Positions 25,164 through 34,510 of a stretch of 64,000 nt of DNA are shown in pieces. Origin of the DNA: Flavobacterium sp. NKUCC04_CG (GTDB lineage: Bacteria > Bacteroidota > Bacteroidia > Flavobacteriales > Flavobacteriaceae). The notes under the pieces were generated by a model. It was given only the letters and a program-made list of their open reading frames with translations. It did no database searches and was not told the DNA's origin. The stretch is taken from assembly GCF_019345525.1 (NCBI RefSeq), contig NZ_JAHKRA010000006.1:122183-186182 (forward strand). The letters are read 5' to 3'. Positions within the stretch are counted from its first letter, which is position 1; each line of letters opens with the position of its first letter. A program made the translations under genes and the position numbers.

Positions 25164-25993
25164 TTTTGGTAACCGGTGCGGGAGGACAGCTAGGACAAGC
25201 GATACAATCAATTTCAGTAAAACACACAGAAATTGATTTTGTTTTTTGTGATTCTTCGATGCTGGATATTACTGATAAAGAAAAATGCCAAAGGGTATTT
25301 GAAAAATACCGTCCAAAATACTGTATTAATACAGCTGCATATACGGCTGTTGACCTTGCGGAAATGGAACCAGAGAGGGCTTTTGAAGTCAATGTAAATG
25401 GGGTTGAAAATTTGGTAAGCAGCTGTTTAGAAATGGAAACGGTTTTGATTCATCTTTCAACGGATTTTGTTTTTGATGGATTGCAGAAACGGCCCTATTC
25501 AGAAGATGACTTACCCAATCCTCAAACCGTTTATGGAAAAACGAAGTGGGAAGGTGAAAACGTAATCAGCAAGCGTTTGAAAAAATATTATATTGTTCGT
25601 ACCTCTTGGGTATATTCTGATTTTGGACATAATTTTATGAAAACGATGCAGAAATTGGCTAAGACTCAGCAAGAAATAAACATAGTAAATGATCAAATAG
25701 GCACGCCTACACACGCTGTTGATTTAGCTGGTGCGATTATTGAAATGATTAGTAAAGATGATGGAAGTTATGGAATCTATAACTATAGTAGTGCTGGGGC
25801 ATGTAGTTGGTATGAATTTGTTTTGGAAATTTTTAAGGTTCAAAACATCAAAACAACCGTACATCCAATCAGCAGTTTGTCCTATCCAACATTGGCTATA
25901 AGGCCTAAATATAGTGTGTTAGACAAAAAAAAAATAAACAACAAATTCGGAGTAGTGCCACCTTTATGGCAAGCTTCAATACCTAAGTTGTAA
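25157..25993 (+). CDS. rfbD: dTDP-4-dehydrorhamnose reductase
   Basis: The 278-residue SDR enzyme is the final step to dTDP-L-rhamnose. The N-terminal NAD(P) motif VTGAGGQLGQAI (residues 4-15), the INTAAYTAVDLAE segment, LSTDFVFDG and the YGKTKWEGE catalytic Tyr/Lys pair are all present. It overlaps the rfbC stop by 7 bp, indicating translational coupling. Confidence 0.95.
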   Translation: MVVLVTGAGGQLGQAIQSISVKHTEIDFVFCDSSMLDITDKEKCQRVFEKYRPKYCINTAAYTAVDLAEMEPERAFEVNVNGVENLVSSCLEMETVLIHLSTDFVFDGLQKRPYSEDDLPNPQTVYGKTKWEGENVISKRLKKYYIVRTSWVYSDFGHNFMKTMQKLAKTQQEINIVNDQIGTPTHAVDLAGAIIEMISKDDGSYGIYNYSSAGACSWYEFVLEIFKVQNIKTTVHPISSLSYPTLAIRPKYSVLDKKKINNKFGVVPPLWQASIPKL

Positions 25994-26028
25994 GCGGTTT
26001 TTAGAGCCTTTACAAGATTACGATAATT

Positions 26029-27147
26029 ATGAATAAGAAAGTACTATTTGTTTTCGGAACACGTCCAGAAGCCATTAAAATGGCACCTCTGGTAAAAGCT
26101 TTTCAAGCCGTGTCTGAGTTTGAAACCAAAGTTTGTGTTACGGCACAGCACAGAGAAATGTTGGATCAGGTTTTGGAATTTTTTGGGATTATCCCCGATT
26201 TTGATTTGGACATCATGGAGCCAAGCCAGACATTAAATAGTATAACTGCCAAGATTTTATTGGAAATGAAATCGGTTTTGGATGTTTTTAAACCGGATTT
26301 AGTTTTTGTGCATGGGGATACTACAACCACAATGGCAGCTAGTATTGCAGCCTTTTATTCCGGGGCAAAAGTCGGACATATAGAAGCGGGTTTACGTACT
26401 TTTAATAAGCATTTGCCCTTCCCAGAAGAAACCAATAGACGAATAACGAGTGTGGTTGCCGATTATCATTTTGCGCCTACTCAGACGTCTAAAGAAAATT
26501 TGATTCGAGAACGTATAGCAGAAGACACCATATTGATTACGGGAAATACCGTAATAGATGCCTTACTTGAAAGCGTTGCCAAAGTACAGCAAATAACACA
26601 TCCAGAAATTGAACGACTAAAGGAGTTGATAAACCCAGAACAACAAGTCATTTTGATTACTGGACATCGCAGAGAAAATCACGGTGCAGGTTTTATTAAT
26701 ATTTGTGAAGCTTTAAAAGAAATCGCACTTCGTAATCCAGAGATGTTATTGGTATATCCGGTTCATCTCAATCCGAATGTTCAAGAACCGGTCAACAGAA
26801 TATTGGGAGGAATTTCCAATATCAAATTGATACATCCGTTGTCGTATCCGGCATTTATTTGGTTGATGAATCGATCAAAAATTATTATAACAGATAGTGG
26901 GGGCGTTCAGGAAGAAGCGCCAAGTTTGGGCAAACCCGTATTGGTTATGAGAGACAGTACAGAAAGACCTGAAGCGGTACTTGCGGGAACGGTTATATTG
27001 GTAGGAACAGACAAAGACAAAATAATTAAAGAAACACAAGACCTTATTGATAATCCTTCCAAGATGGAACGAATGAGTCAGCTCCACAATCCGTATGGAG
27101 ACGGGAAAGCTTGTGAAAGAATTGTAGAATTTATAAAAACAACATAA
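26029..27147 (+). CDS. wecB: UDP-N-acetylglucosamine 2-epimerase (non-hydrolysing)
   Basis: The 372-residue enzyme converts UDP-GlcNAc to UDP-ManNAc. Signature segments are FGTRPEAIKMAPLVKA, VHGDTTTTMAASIAAF, GHIEAGLRT, LITGHRRENHGAG and ITDSGGVQEEAPSLGKPVL. It is followed after 1 bp by wecC, so the pair supplies UDP-ManNAcA. It lies in the middle of the polysaccharide operon. Confidence 0.96.
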   Translation: MNKKVLFVFGTRPEAIKMAPLVKAFQAVSEFETKVCVTAQHREMLDQVLEFFGIIPDFDLDIMEPSQTLNSITAKILLEMKSVLDVFKPDLVFVHGDTTTTMAASIAAFYSGAKVGHIEAGLRTFNKHLPFPEETNRRITSVVADYHFAPTQTSKENLIRERIAEDTILITGNTVIDALLESVAKVQQITHPEIERLKELINPEQQVILITGHRRENHGAGFINICEALKEIALRNPEMLLVYPVHLNPNVQEPVNRILGGISNIKLIHPLSYPAFIWLMNRSKIIITDSGGVQEEAPSLGKPVLVMRDSTERPEAVLAGTVILVGTDKDKIIKETQDLIDNPSKMERMSQLHNPYGDGKACERIVEFIKTT

Positions 27148-27148
27148 G

Positions 27149-28348
27149 ATGAATCAACCCACTGTTTCCATGATTGGTTTAGGGTATATCGGTTTACCAA
27201 CCGCTGGATTGATGGCGAGTAAAGGCCTTTTAGTCAAAGGCGTTGATGTGAATACCAAAGTAGTAGATACCATTAATCAAGGTAAAATTCATATCGTTGA
27301 GCCGTTGCTAGACGACATTATTTTTAAAGTTGTTCAAGATAAAAAATTAGTAGCATCGACAGAAGTGACCCATTCAGAGGTCTATTTAATTGCAGTTCCA
27401 ACACCTTTTAAAGCTGCTTTTGAGCCGGATTTAAAATATGTTGAAATGGCTACTCGAATGATCATTCCCGTTTTAAAAGCGCAGGATTTGGTTATTATCG
27501 AATCGACCAGCCCTGTAGGAACTACTGAAAAAATGCAAGCCTTGATCCACCAAGAACGACCGGAATTAAAAGGTGAATTTTTTATGGCCTATTGCCCAGA
27601 ACGCGTTTTACCGGGCAATGTGATTTATGAGTTGGAGCACAATGATCGCGTGATAGGTGGTGTCGATCCAGATTCGACTGATAAGGGGATTGCATTTTAC
27701 CGTCAATTTGTAAAGGGAACTTTACATCCTACAAACGCTAGAACAGCGGAGATGTGTAAACTCGTTGAAAACTCGTCGAGAGATGTACAAATAGCTTTTG
27801 CCAATGAATTGTCTATGATTTGTGACCGCGCAGCAATCAATGTATGGGAGTTAATAGCTTTGGCCAATAAACATCCTCGTGTAAATATCCTACAACCCGG
27901 AACGGGAGTTGGCGGACACTGTATTGCCGTAGACCCTTGGTTTATAGTTTCTGCATACCCTGAAGAGTCTAAAATTATTAGATCGGCTCGTGAAATCAAT
28001 AATTTTAAAACGGAATGGGTAATTGAAAAAGTTAAAAATGCCGCTTTAAAATTTGAATTGGATAATCAAAGAAAACCAATCATAGGCTGTATGGGATTGG
28101 CTTTTAAACCAGATATTGATGATTTAAGAGAAAGCCCTGCTGTACATGTGGTCAAAGCCCTGAAAGCCGAAAATTTAGAATTGTTAATTGTAGAGCCAAA
28201 TGTGGAGCAGAGTGATGAGTTTGAATTAACAGACATAGCAAATGTTATAGAGAAAGCAGATTTGGCTGTTTTCTTAGTTGCCCATAAGGAATTCAAAGGA
28301 CTTAAATTAAATCAAATAATATTAAATTTCTGTAATTATGATAAATAA
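27149..28348 (+). CDS. wecC: UDP-N-acetyl-D-mannosamine dehydrogenase
   Basis: The 399-residue NAD-dependent UDP-sugar dehydrogenase oxidises UDP-ManNAc at C6 to UDP-ManNAcA. It shows the Rossmann motif GLGYIGLPTA (residues 10-19), IAVPTPF, ESTSPVGTTE, CPERVLPGN, a catalytic GVGGHCIAVDPWF cysteine, and a C-terminal GLAFKPDIDDLRESPA. Pairing with wecB supports the ManNAc substrate over UDP-Glc. It overlaps the next gene by 11 bp. Confidence 0.94.
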   Translation: MNQPTVSMIGLGYIGLPTAGLMASKGLLVKGVDVNTKVVDTINQGKIHIVEPLLDDIIFKVVQDKKLVASTEVTHSEVYLIAVPTPFKAAFEPDLKYVEMATRMIIPVLKAQDLVIIESTSPVGTTEKMQALIHQERPELKGEFFMAYCPERVLPGNVIYELEHNDRVIGGVDPDSTDKGIAFYRQFVKGTLHPTNARTAEMCKLVENSSRDVQIAFANELSMICDRAAINVWELIALANKHPRVNILQPGTGVGGHCIAVDPWFIVSAYPEESKIIRSAREINNFKTEWVIEKVKNAALKFELDNQRKPIIGCMGLAFKPDIDDLRESPAVHVVKALKAENLELLIVEPNVEQSDEFELTDIANVIEKADLAVFLVAHKEFKGLKLNQIILNFCNYDK

Positions 28349-29840
28349 ATACAACCAACTGCTTGCATTCTTGTTTATTATCATTTGTGTAAGTTGTAAT
28401 AAAAAGGAGGACAAAAAATTGATTTCAAAAGAGATTATTTCCCCAGAAATAGTGACGTCTTTCGACATACCACTCACAGATTCTATATATGACGTAAAAC
28501 AAGAATATAAAGATAATGTACCCGTATTTCCTTGGACCAACGGAAATATAGAGAAATATGATCATTTCGTTCTAGATAAAAATGGGATTCCCTTATTTGA
28601 ATATGAAGGTAAATTGGATTATTTTCCAGGAAGCTATATACAAGTAGCCTCAACTTATTATGCTAGTTATAAGGAAACTAAGAGTGAAGATAGCAAGAAT
28701 AAATTTATGAATATCGCTAATTTTTGTTATAACAACCTAACAGAAATTAAAGATTTCTCTGTCTTAAATACAAAAACTTTGGTAAACGGATATGATCTGA
28801 AATCGCCATGGCCTTCGGCTTTGGTGAACGGATTTGCAATAAGCGTCATGTTGCAAGCATATGATATTACAAAAGACAAAAAATACTTAATAGCTTCTCA
28901 AAAGATGGTTCGTGCTTATAACACGACTATTGAAGAGGGAGGAGTGCTATCGTATTGGGATAAAGTTCCTTATTATGAAGAATATGCCGATCCAAAATCA
29001 CATGTTTTAAACGGGTTTATGTTTTCGCTAGCGGGTTTATATTACAGTTATAAAGTAACGGGAAATCTTGAAGCAAAAGCATTGTTTTATCAAGGAATGG
29101 GCTCTTTAGCTTCAAAATTACGTGAGTTTGATGCTGGTTTTACATCAAATTATAATAAACTAAAAGTCAATACAAAAGAAGAGGTTATGGAAACCTACGC
29201 TTCGGCACTTAATGAAGATCCAGATCATTATTTAGAATTGGAAATATATCAATTATTAAGCCTTTACAATTGGACAGGCCAATACTTTTTAAGAGATTAT
29301 GCCCATAGATTTTTGAAGTATGATACGGGTATTGTCGATGGTATGTATGATAAACCGAAATATGAAAGCATTACAGCTAGTCATACTATAGATCCGGTTA
29401 ATTATGGTATCGAACATCTAAATAATGAATTGTGGAGTTGGGGTAACTATTGGAGTACTGATAAAGTAGGTACAGAAATTGTTGTTGAATTTGGTAAAGA
29501 ACGTCAAAATATAGAAGCAGTCGTTTTTTATGCCGCTGGTGAAGATTTTATGCCCGACAATTTTGATGTTTATGTATTTCAAAAGGAATGGGTTAAAGTG
29601 GCTTCGTCTTTACAGATTAGAAAAACCCTTAGCAATTCTATTTTAGCAGACAATGGTGATAAAACCAATGTTAAAGTATATTACTTAAACAAAAAACAAA
29701 CAGGAACAGCTTTAAAAGTGGTGTTTAATAATCTAGGGAAAAACAAAGCAATCGCATTAAGAGAGTTTAATATACTTTTCGATAGATGGGAAGAATTGGA
29801 GATTATTAGAGCTGCTTTAGATAAGTACACTATAAATTAA
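28338..29840 (+). CDS. Lipoprotein D-glucuronyl C5-epimerase-like protein with C-terminal discoidin-like domain
   Basis: The 500-residue protein starts with a lipoprotein signal (LFIIICVSC, Cys20) followed by NKKEDKK, a charged motif compatible with surface export. Residues about 90-310 resemble the C-terminal domain of glucuronyl C5-epimerases (PF06662): WPSALVNGFAISVMLQAYD near 155, EEGGVLSYW, YEEYADPKSHVLNGFMFSLA near 215-235, and AGLYYSY. Such enzymes convert D-glucuronate to L-iduronate within heparan/heparosan polymers. Residues about 370-490 (GTEIVVEFGKERQNIEAVVFY to ALREFNILF, quoted in parts) look like an F5/8 type C carbohydrate-binding fold. It overlaps wecC by 11 bp, so it belongs to the operon. 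Substrate is unknown; a uronic acid in this operon's own polymer is the natural guess. Confidence 0.72.
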   Translation: MINKYNQLLAFLFIIICVSCNKKEDKKLISKEIISPEIVTSFDIPLTDSIYDVKQEYKDNVPVFPWTNGNIEKYDHFVLDKNGIPLFEYEGKLDYFPGSYIQVASTYYASYKETKSEDSKNKFMNIANFCYNNLTEIKDFSVLNTKTLVNGYDLKSPWPSALVNGFAISVMLQAYDITKDKKYLIASQKMVRAYNTTIEEGGVLSYWDKVPYYEEYADPKSHVLNGFMFSLAGLYYSYKVTGNLEAKALFYQGMGSLASKLREFDAGFTSNYNKLKVNTKEEVMETYASALNEDPDHYLELEIYQLLSLYNWTGQYFLRDYAHRFLKYDTGIVDGMYDKPKYESITASHTIDPVNYGIEHLNNELWSWGNYWSTDKVGTEIVVEFGKERQNIEAVVFYAAGEDFMPDNFDVYVFQKEWVKVASSLQIRKTLSNSILADNGDKTNVKVYYLNKKQTGTALKVVFNNLGKNKAIALREFNILFDRWEELEIIRAALDKYTIN

Positions 29841-29852
29841 ATACATTTAGCT

Positions 29853-30290
29853 ATGTTGATGAGATTGCACAGAACCGCAAATTTTTTATATAGAAAAAGA
29901 ATTCCTTTTTTACCTAGAGCAATATATGTTTTACAATATTTGGTTTCTAATTCGGCAATACCGGCTTCGGTCCAAATTGGAAAACGAACCAAGTTTGCCT
30001 ATAGAGGCATTGGACTAGTAATTCACAAAGAAGCAGTAATTGGTGACGATTGTATGATCGGTCAAGGAATGACCATTGGCGGTAGGAGCAAGCACATAGC
30101 AGTACCTATTATAGGAAACAATGTCTATATGGGAGCGGGATGTAGAGTACTTGGACCTATTACTATTGGAGACAATGTTATTATTGGTCCCAATTCGGTC
30201 GTACTAGAAGATATACCTTCGAATTGTATTGTTGTAGGAATTCCAGCAAGAATTATCAAGACAGGGATCAAGGTAGAAGATTTTGTATAG
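29853..30290 (+). CDS. Left-handed beta-helix O-acetyltransferase (serine acetyltransferase-like)
   Basis: The 145-residue protein has an N-terminal helical part (RKRIPFLPRAIYVLQYL) and hexapeptide repeats (IGDDCMIGQGMTIGG, VPIIGNNVYMGAGCRVLGPI, IGDNVIIGPNSVVLEDIP, VVGIPARII). Such short LbH acetyltransferases in polysaccharide loci usually acetylate a sugar or lipid-linked intermediate. The same fold also serves CysE, but the context makes a sugar acceptor more likely. Confidence 0.8.
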   Translation: MLMRLHRTANFLYRKRIPFLPRAIYVLQYLVSNSAIPASVQIGKRTKFAYRGIGLVIHKEAVIGDDCMIGQGMTIGGRSKHIAVPIIGNNVYMGAGCRVLGPITIGDNVIIGPNSVVLEDIPSNCIVVGIPARIIKTGIKVEDFV

Positions 30291-30312
30291 TGCGTAAAGC
30301 AATAAAAGTAAT

Positions 30313-31551
30313 ATGCTTCAAAAAAAAGTTGTAAAGGATTTAATCGTTAATAATTTATCGCAAGGGTTACAATTCGGGTCTAGATGGTTTTTAAACATCG
30401 TATTGTTATCTATTTTGGGAGGGCAATTGTTTGGAGAATTCTCATTTCTATACTCTATATCAAATATTTTAGTACCTATTTTGCCTTTTGGTAGTTATGT
30501 GTTTTTGATGAAAGAAACCTATAATACAGAAGGCGGAATGGGGTCCTTTATAATGTCATTACAAATTCAATTTGTCTTTTTCATTATATTGGTTTTGTTT
30601 GCAAGTTTGATACTTGTGTTTATAGACTATAGTCCGGCTTATCGCATATATGTAGCTCTTTTGTTGGGGTATATATTTAGTTTTAATACCTTGTTTTTCT
30701 ATTATTTAAAAGGTTTTGGAAATTTTCTGTTTGAGTTAAAGATCAATATCTTTTTAACAGCACTTTTGGTAGTATTGATTGGAGTGGTTTATTATTACCC
30801 ACAGATTGACATTGATTTTTTATTTGTAATACTTATATTGATTAATTTATTAACCAGTATAGTATCGGTTTGTTTCTCTAAGGTCATCAACTTTAAAGAG
30901 TTAAAAGCGGTTTTAGATTTTGATGTTTCAAAAGTAATAGAAGGTTTTAAAGAAAGAAAATTTTTTGGTTTCCAAGATGTCGTTACCGCTTCTTTTTCTC
31001 AAGGAGGAATGTTGTTATTACCTATTTTAATAACAGATGTAATGTATGGAGGATATAGGGCTTTTTTACTAATTGCCACGCCATTTTCGTTGCTGAATTT
31101 GGCATTTTCTCAAGTTTTATTAAATCAAATTAAAGGGAAAACAACCGAATTGATTGGAAAAACATTTCATCAACTACAATTGATTTTTGTAAGTTTATTA
31201 TTGATCATTTTAGGATTGATGTATTTTTTTAGAGAGTATATACTGTTGTACTTGGTTAAACAAGAAATGACATCCGAAAACAATTTGAGTTTTATACTGA
31301 TTTGTGTTTTAATATTGAGTAGTTTCTTATATTCGGGTTACGAGATGGTACTGGTTGCATTAGATAAACAAAAAGTTCGCTTCTCAATTATGATTTTGGG
31401 AGCAATCACCAATCTAGCAGCTATTTTCTTATTATTGCCTAAATATGGACTCACAGGAGCTGTCTTTACGACAACAGTTTCTGCTTTAGTCGTTTTTATA
31501 ATTATATGTTTAGTGTCTGAAGTTTATTTATCAAAAAATAAAATAAAGTAA
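30313..31551 (+). CDS. Wzx-type oligosaccharide flippase
   Basis: The 412-residue polytopic membrane protein has about 12 hydrophobic segments and the MATE/Wzx-like N-terminus (NNLSQGLQFGSRWFLNIVLL). Flippases of this kind move undecaprenyl-linked repeat units to the outer leaflet. Length and position between sugar-modifying genes and asnB fit. No enzymatic motif is expected. Confidence 0.8.
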   Translation: MLQKKVVKDLIVNNLSQGLQFGSRWFLNIVLLSILGGQLFGEFSFLYSISNILVPILPFGSYVFLMKETYNTEGGMGSFIMSLQIQFVFFIILVLFASLILVFIDYSPAYRIYVALLLGYIFSFNTLFFYYLKGFGNFLFELKINIFLTALLVVLIGVVYYYPQIDIDFLFVILILINLLTSIVSVCFSKVINFKELKAVLDFDVSKVIEGFKERKFFGFQDVVTASFSQGGMLLLPILITDVMYGGYRAFLLIATPFSLLNLAFSQVLLNQIKGKTTELIGKTFHQLQLIFVSLLLIILGLMYFFREYILLYLVKQEMTSENNLSFILICVLILSSFLYSGYEMVLVALDKQKVRFSIMILGAITNLAAIFLLLPKYGLTGAVFTTTVSALVVFIIICLVSEVYLSKNKIK

Positions 31552-31554
31552 AAT

Positions 31555-33372
31555 ATGTGCGGAATTTTAGGAACCATTAATTTACCGTTTGATCAGGTTG
31601 TTTTAGACACCATAAAACACCGCGGTCCAGATAGTGGGGAGATTAAAAAGATTGAATTTGACAAGGATACCGTTTTATTGGGACACAGAAGATTGGCCAT
31701 AGTTGATTTATCGATTACAGGACATCAACCGATGAGTACTGTTGATGAACGTTTTACCATAATCTTTAACGGAGAGATTTACAATCATCTCGATTTGCGA
31801 AATAAATTGCCTGAAGTTGTCTTTAAGGGGACTTCAGATACGGAGACCATCCTTTACTATATGGCTACCTTTGGAATTGAATCGGTTTGCGATTTCAACG
31901 GAATCTTTAGTTTTTCGCTAGTGGATCGACAATTAAAAAAAATGTATTTAGTTCGTGATTTATATGGTGTTAAACCGCTTTATTATCATTTAGACGGGCA
32001 TAAATTAATTTTTTCATCAGAGCTAAGACCTTTTAAAAAATTGATTAAAAGCGAGCTGGATAAGGATAACTTGGCAGAGCTGCTCAAGTTGAGATACAGC
32101 CCAGCTCCAGATACCTTATACGATAATGTAAAAAAGTTAAGACCCGGTCATATATTGGAATTCGAACTTGATTCGCATACGCATAAGGTTTATACTTATA
32201 TAAAAACCATACAAATTCAACGCAACTACGGCTTTAACAAGGCTTTGGATCAATATGGAGTATTGTTTGAAAAGGCGGTACAACGTCAACTGATGTCGGA
32301 TGTAGAGGTAGGGGCTTTATTGAGTGGCGGTATTGATTCTGCCTTAGTTACTTATTTCGCACAGAAACACAGTGTGAAAAAAATAAAAACCTTTACGGTT
32401 GGTTTTGAAGAACAGAGTTATAGTAATGAAATTGAAGAAGCCACTGATACGGCCAACTATTTAAATACGGAGCATCAAAATATTATAATTAATGCAGCTA
32501 ACTTTAAAGAGGTATTCGAAGAGACTTGTAGCATAGTTGAAGAGCCTTTAGGAACCACGTCTATATTACCGATGTATTACTTAAATAAAGAGGTAAGCAA
32601 GCATTTAAAGGTGGTATTAACCGGACAAGGAGCAGATGAACCGCTAGGAGGATATACCAAGTATAAAGGGGAATTACTACGTGAACGGGTTCCTTCTTTT
32701 TTGTTTGATATGGCCAAACCTGTAGCAACGATTTTAAAAAAGGAACAGTGGATACGTGCGGCTAATTCACTTTCTGAAAAAGATACTAAAAAGCGATTCG
32801 AAAAGATTTATGCCCTTTTTTCAGATAAGGAAATAGCGCAGTTAATCCGTGTCAAAGATTATAAAAGTGCACAGAACATTGCGTATTTCTACGATTTAAT
32901 CGACGGGAAAAACAAAAGGGATGTGGAGGCGATGATGAGCCTGGATATGAGGATGAATTTAGCCGATGATTTGTTGATGTATACCGATAAGGTATCTATG
33001 AACTTTTCCATTGAGACACGTGTTCCTATATTAGATGTCGAATTGATGAATTTTGTAGAATCATTGCCCTTTGATTATAAAATCAAAAATGGTGAAGGAA
33101 AATTTATTCACAAGGAATTTGCAAAGACGGTTTTACCTCAAGAGATAATATACCGTCCCAAGAAAGGATTTATGTCTCCTACTGAAAAATGGTTTAGAGA
33201 AGATCTGGGTAGTTATTATTGCGAACTTTTTCGCCAAGATGAATCGCCCTTTTTTGAAGTATTCAATAAAAATGAAGTATTAAATATATTTAAGCAGCAC
33301 CGATTAGGCTTTAATAGGGAGAAACAAATATTTACCATTTTATCTCTTTATTACTGGTTTAAAAACAACTAA
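31555..33372 (+). CDS. asnB: Asparagine synthase-like glutamine amidotransferase
   Basis: The 605-residue protein begins MCGILGTINLPF, so Cys2 is the class II glutaminase nucleophile. It has the RGPDSGE and GEIYNH motifs, the ATP pyrophosphatase loop LLSGGIDSALVTYF (about residues 258-271), and TGQGADEPLGGYTKY. AsnB-like enzymes inside polysaccharide loci often amidate a uronic acid carboxyl group (WbpS-like), and the neighbouring UDP-ManNAcA genes make that plausible. Ordinary asparagine synthesis cannot be excluded. It is spaced 3 bp from the flippase and abuts the GT4 gene. Confidence 0.88.
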   Translation: MCGILGTINLPFDQVVLDTIKHRGPDSGEIKKIEFDKDTVLLGHRRLAIVDLSITGHQPMSTVDERFTIIFNGEIYNHLDLRNKLPEVVFKGTSDTETILYYMATFGIESVCDFNGIFSFSLVDRQLKKMYLVRDLYGVKPLYYHLDGHKLIFSSELRPFKKLIKSELDKDNLAELLKLRYSPAPDTLYDNVKKLRPGHILEFELDSHTHKVYTYIKTIQIQRNYGFNKALDQYGVLFEKAVQRQLMSDVEVGALLSGGIDSALVTYFAQKHSVKKIKTFTVGFEEQSYSNEIEEATDTANYLNTEHQNIIINAANFKEVFEETCSIVEEPLGTTSILPMYYLNKEVSKHLKVVLTGQGADEPLGGYTKYKGELLRERVPSFLFDMAKPVATILKKEQWIRAANSLSEKDTKKRFEKIYALFSDKEIAQLIRVKDYKSAQNIAYFYDLIDGKNKRDVEAMMSLDMRMNLADDLLMYTDKVSMNFSIETRVPILDVELMNFVESLPFDYKIKNGEGKFIHKEFAKTVLPQEIIYRPKKGFMSPTEKWFREDLGSYYCELFRQDESPFFEVFNKNEVLNIFKQHRLGFNREKQIFTILSLYYWFKNN

Positions 33373-34509
33373 ATGCTAATGATGAATCTTGCTATAATCA
33401 CTTCGCGTTATCCAAAAGAAAATGATCCCTACAGACATATGTTTGTCCATGTACGGGCGTTGTATTTTATAGAACAAGGAGTCAGCCTGACTATATTTGT
33501 GCCTTCAAAAAGTGTAGAACATTATAATTACCAAGGTGTTGATGTGGTCTGTGATAGTTCTGAAAACATCAGTAAAGCGCTACACCGCTACGATGTGTCA
33601 TACTTGCATTTGCTTAATTTTTATCCAAAAGTGGATGGTGGTTATGCCATTTATAAAGAAATTGTCCGGAGCCGTTTAAAAGTGGCACTTTTTATACACG
33701 GTACCGATGTACTTAAATACCCAGAATACTTAAACGACTTCCGTTTTTCACCTTTGGGAATTGCTAAATATTTGTATGTAAATTATTGGAATCATTATTG
33801 GATGAAATTTTTTCTAAATAAGATTACTACGCGGAATAAATATTTAATCTTAACTCCTTCAAAATGGATGAAAGAACATACGGAATCTATTTTTAAAAGA
33901 AAATTCCCGTTTTTTTATAATCTTCCCAATGGAATTGATACCGATTTATTTGACCTTCCATCAAATTTTGAAAACCGATTTAAAGCTGTAACGATTAGGC
34001 CCCTATCAGACCCAAAATACGGTGTTGATATCGCCATTGAGGTAATGAAGCAACTGCCTAAAGCCTTTACTTTGGATATTTATGGAAAAGGTTTTCTCAG
34101 TAAAAAGTACCAAAAGATGATAGACGATTATGGTTTGCAAGATCGTGTTCATATTATCGATACATTTATCGAAAGAGATGCAATTAATGATTTGTTTTCC
34201 CGTTATGGAATTTTCTTTGCTTTCACTACTTTTGATTCTCAAGGAGTAATCATGTGTGAAGCCATGGCAAGTCGGTTACTAACAGTTAGCAATCCTATAG
34301 CTGCAATTCCGGAGTTTATACATGATGGTGTAAACGGATTGTTGGGGAACGATTTTGTAGAAATTGCAGAAAAAATCGTAGCAGTAACTAGTGATAAAGT
34401 AATATACGAAGAAATAACCCAAAATGCAAGAATTTCTATGGAACAAATTCATTGGAGAATTACGGGTAAAAAAGAACTAAAACTTTTAAGGGAACTTGTA
34501 GAGAAATGA
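33373..34509 (+). CDS. Glycosyltransferase family 4
   Basis: The 378-residue GT-B protein is N-terminally typical (LAIITSRYPKENDPYRHMFV). It has a conserved TPSKWMKEHTE, NGIDTDLF, a VDIAIEVMKQLP stretch and the donor-site segment FAFTTFDSQGVIMCEAMASRLLTV, with Glu of the GT4 E-x7-E type. It directly follows the asnB stop codon; Met at 33373 or 33382 may be the start. Acceptor and donor cannot be read from sequence. Confidence 0.85.
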   Translation: MLMMNLAIITSRYPKENDPYRHMFVHVRALYFIEQGVSLTIFVPSKSVEHYNYQGVDVVCDSSENISKALHRYDVSYLHLLNFYPKVDGGYAIYKEIVRSRLKVALFIHGTDVLKYPEYLNDFRFSPLGIAKYLYVNYWNHYWMKFFLNKITTRNKYLILTPSKWMKEHTESIFKRKFPFFYNLPNGIDTDLFDLPSNFENRFKAVTIRPLSDPKYGVDIAIEVMKQLPKAFTLDIYGKGFLSKKYQKMIDDYGLQDRVHIIDTFIERDAINDLFSRYGIFFAFTTFDSQGVIMCEAMASRLLTVSNPIAAIPEFIHDGVNGLLGNDFVEIAEKIVAVTSDKVIYEEITQNARISMEQIHWRITGKKELKLLRELVEK

Positions 34510-34510
34510 A

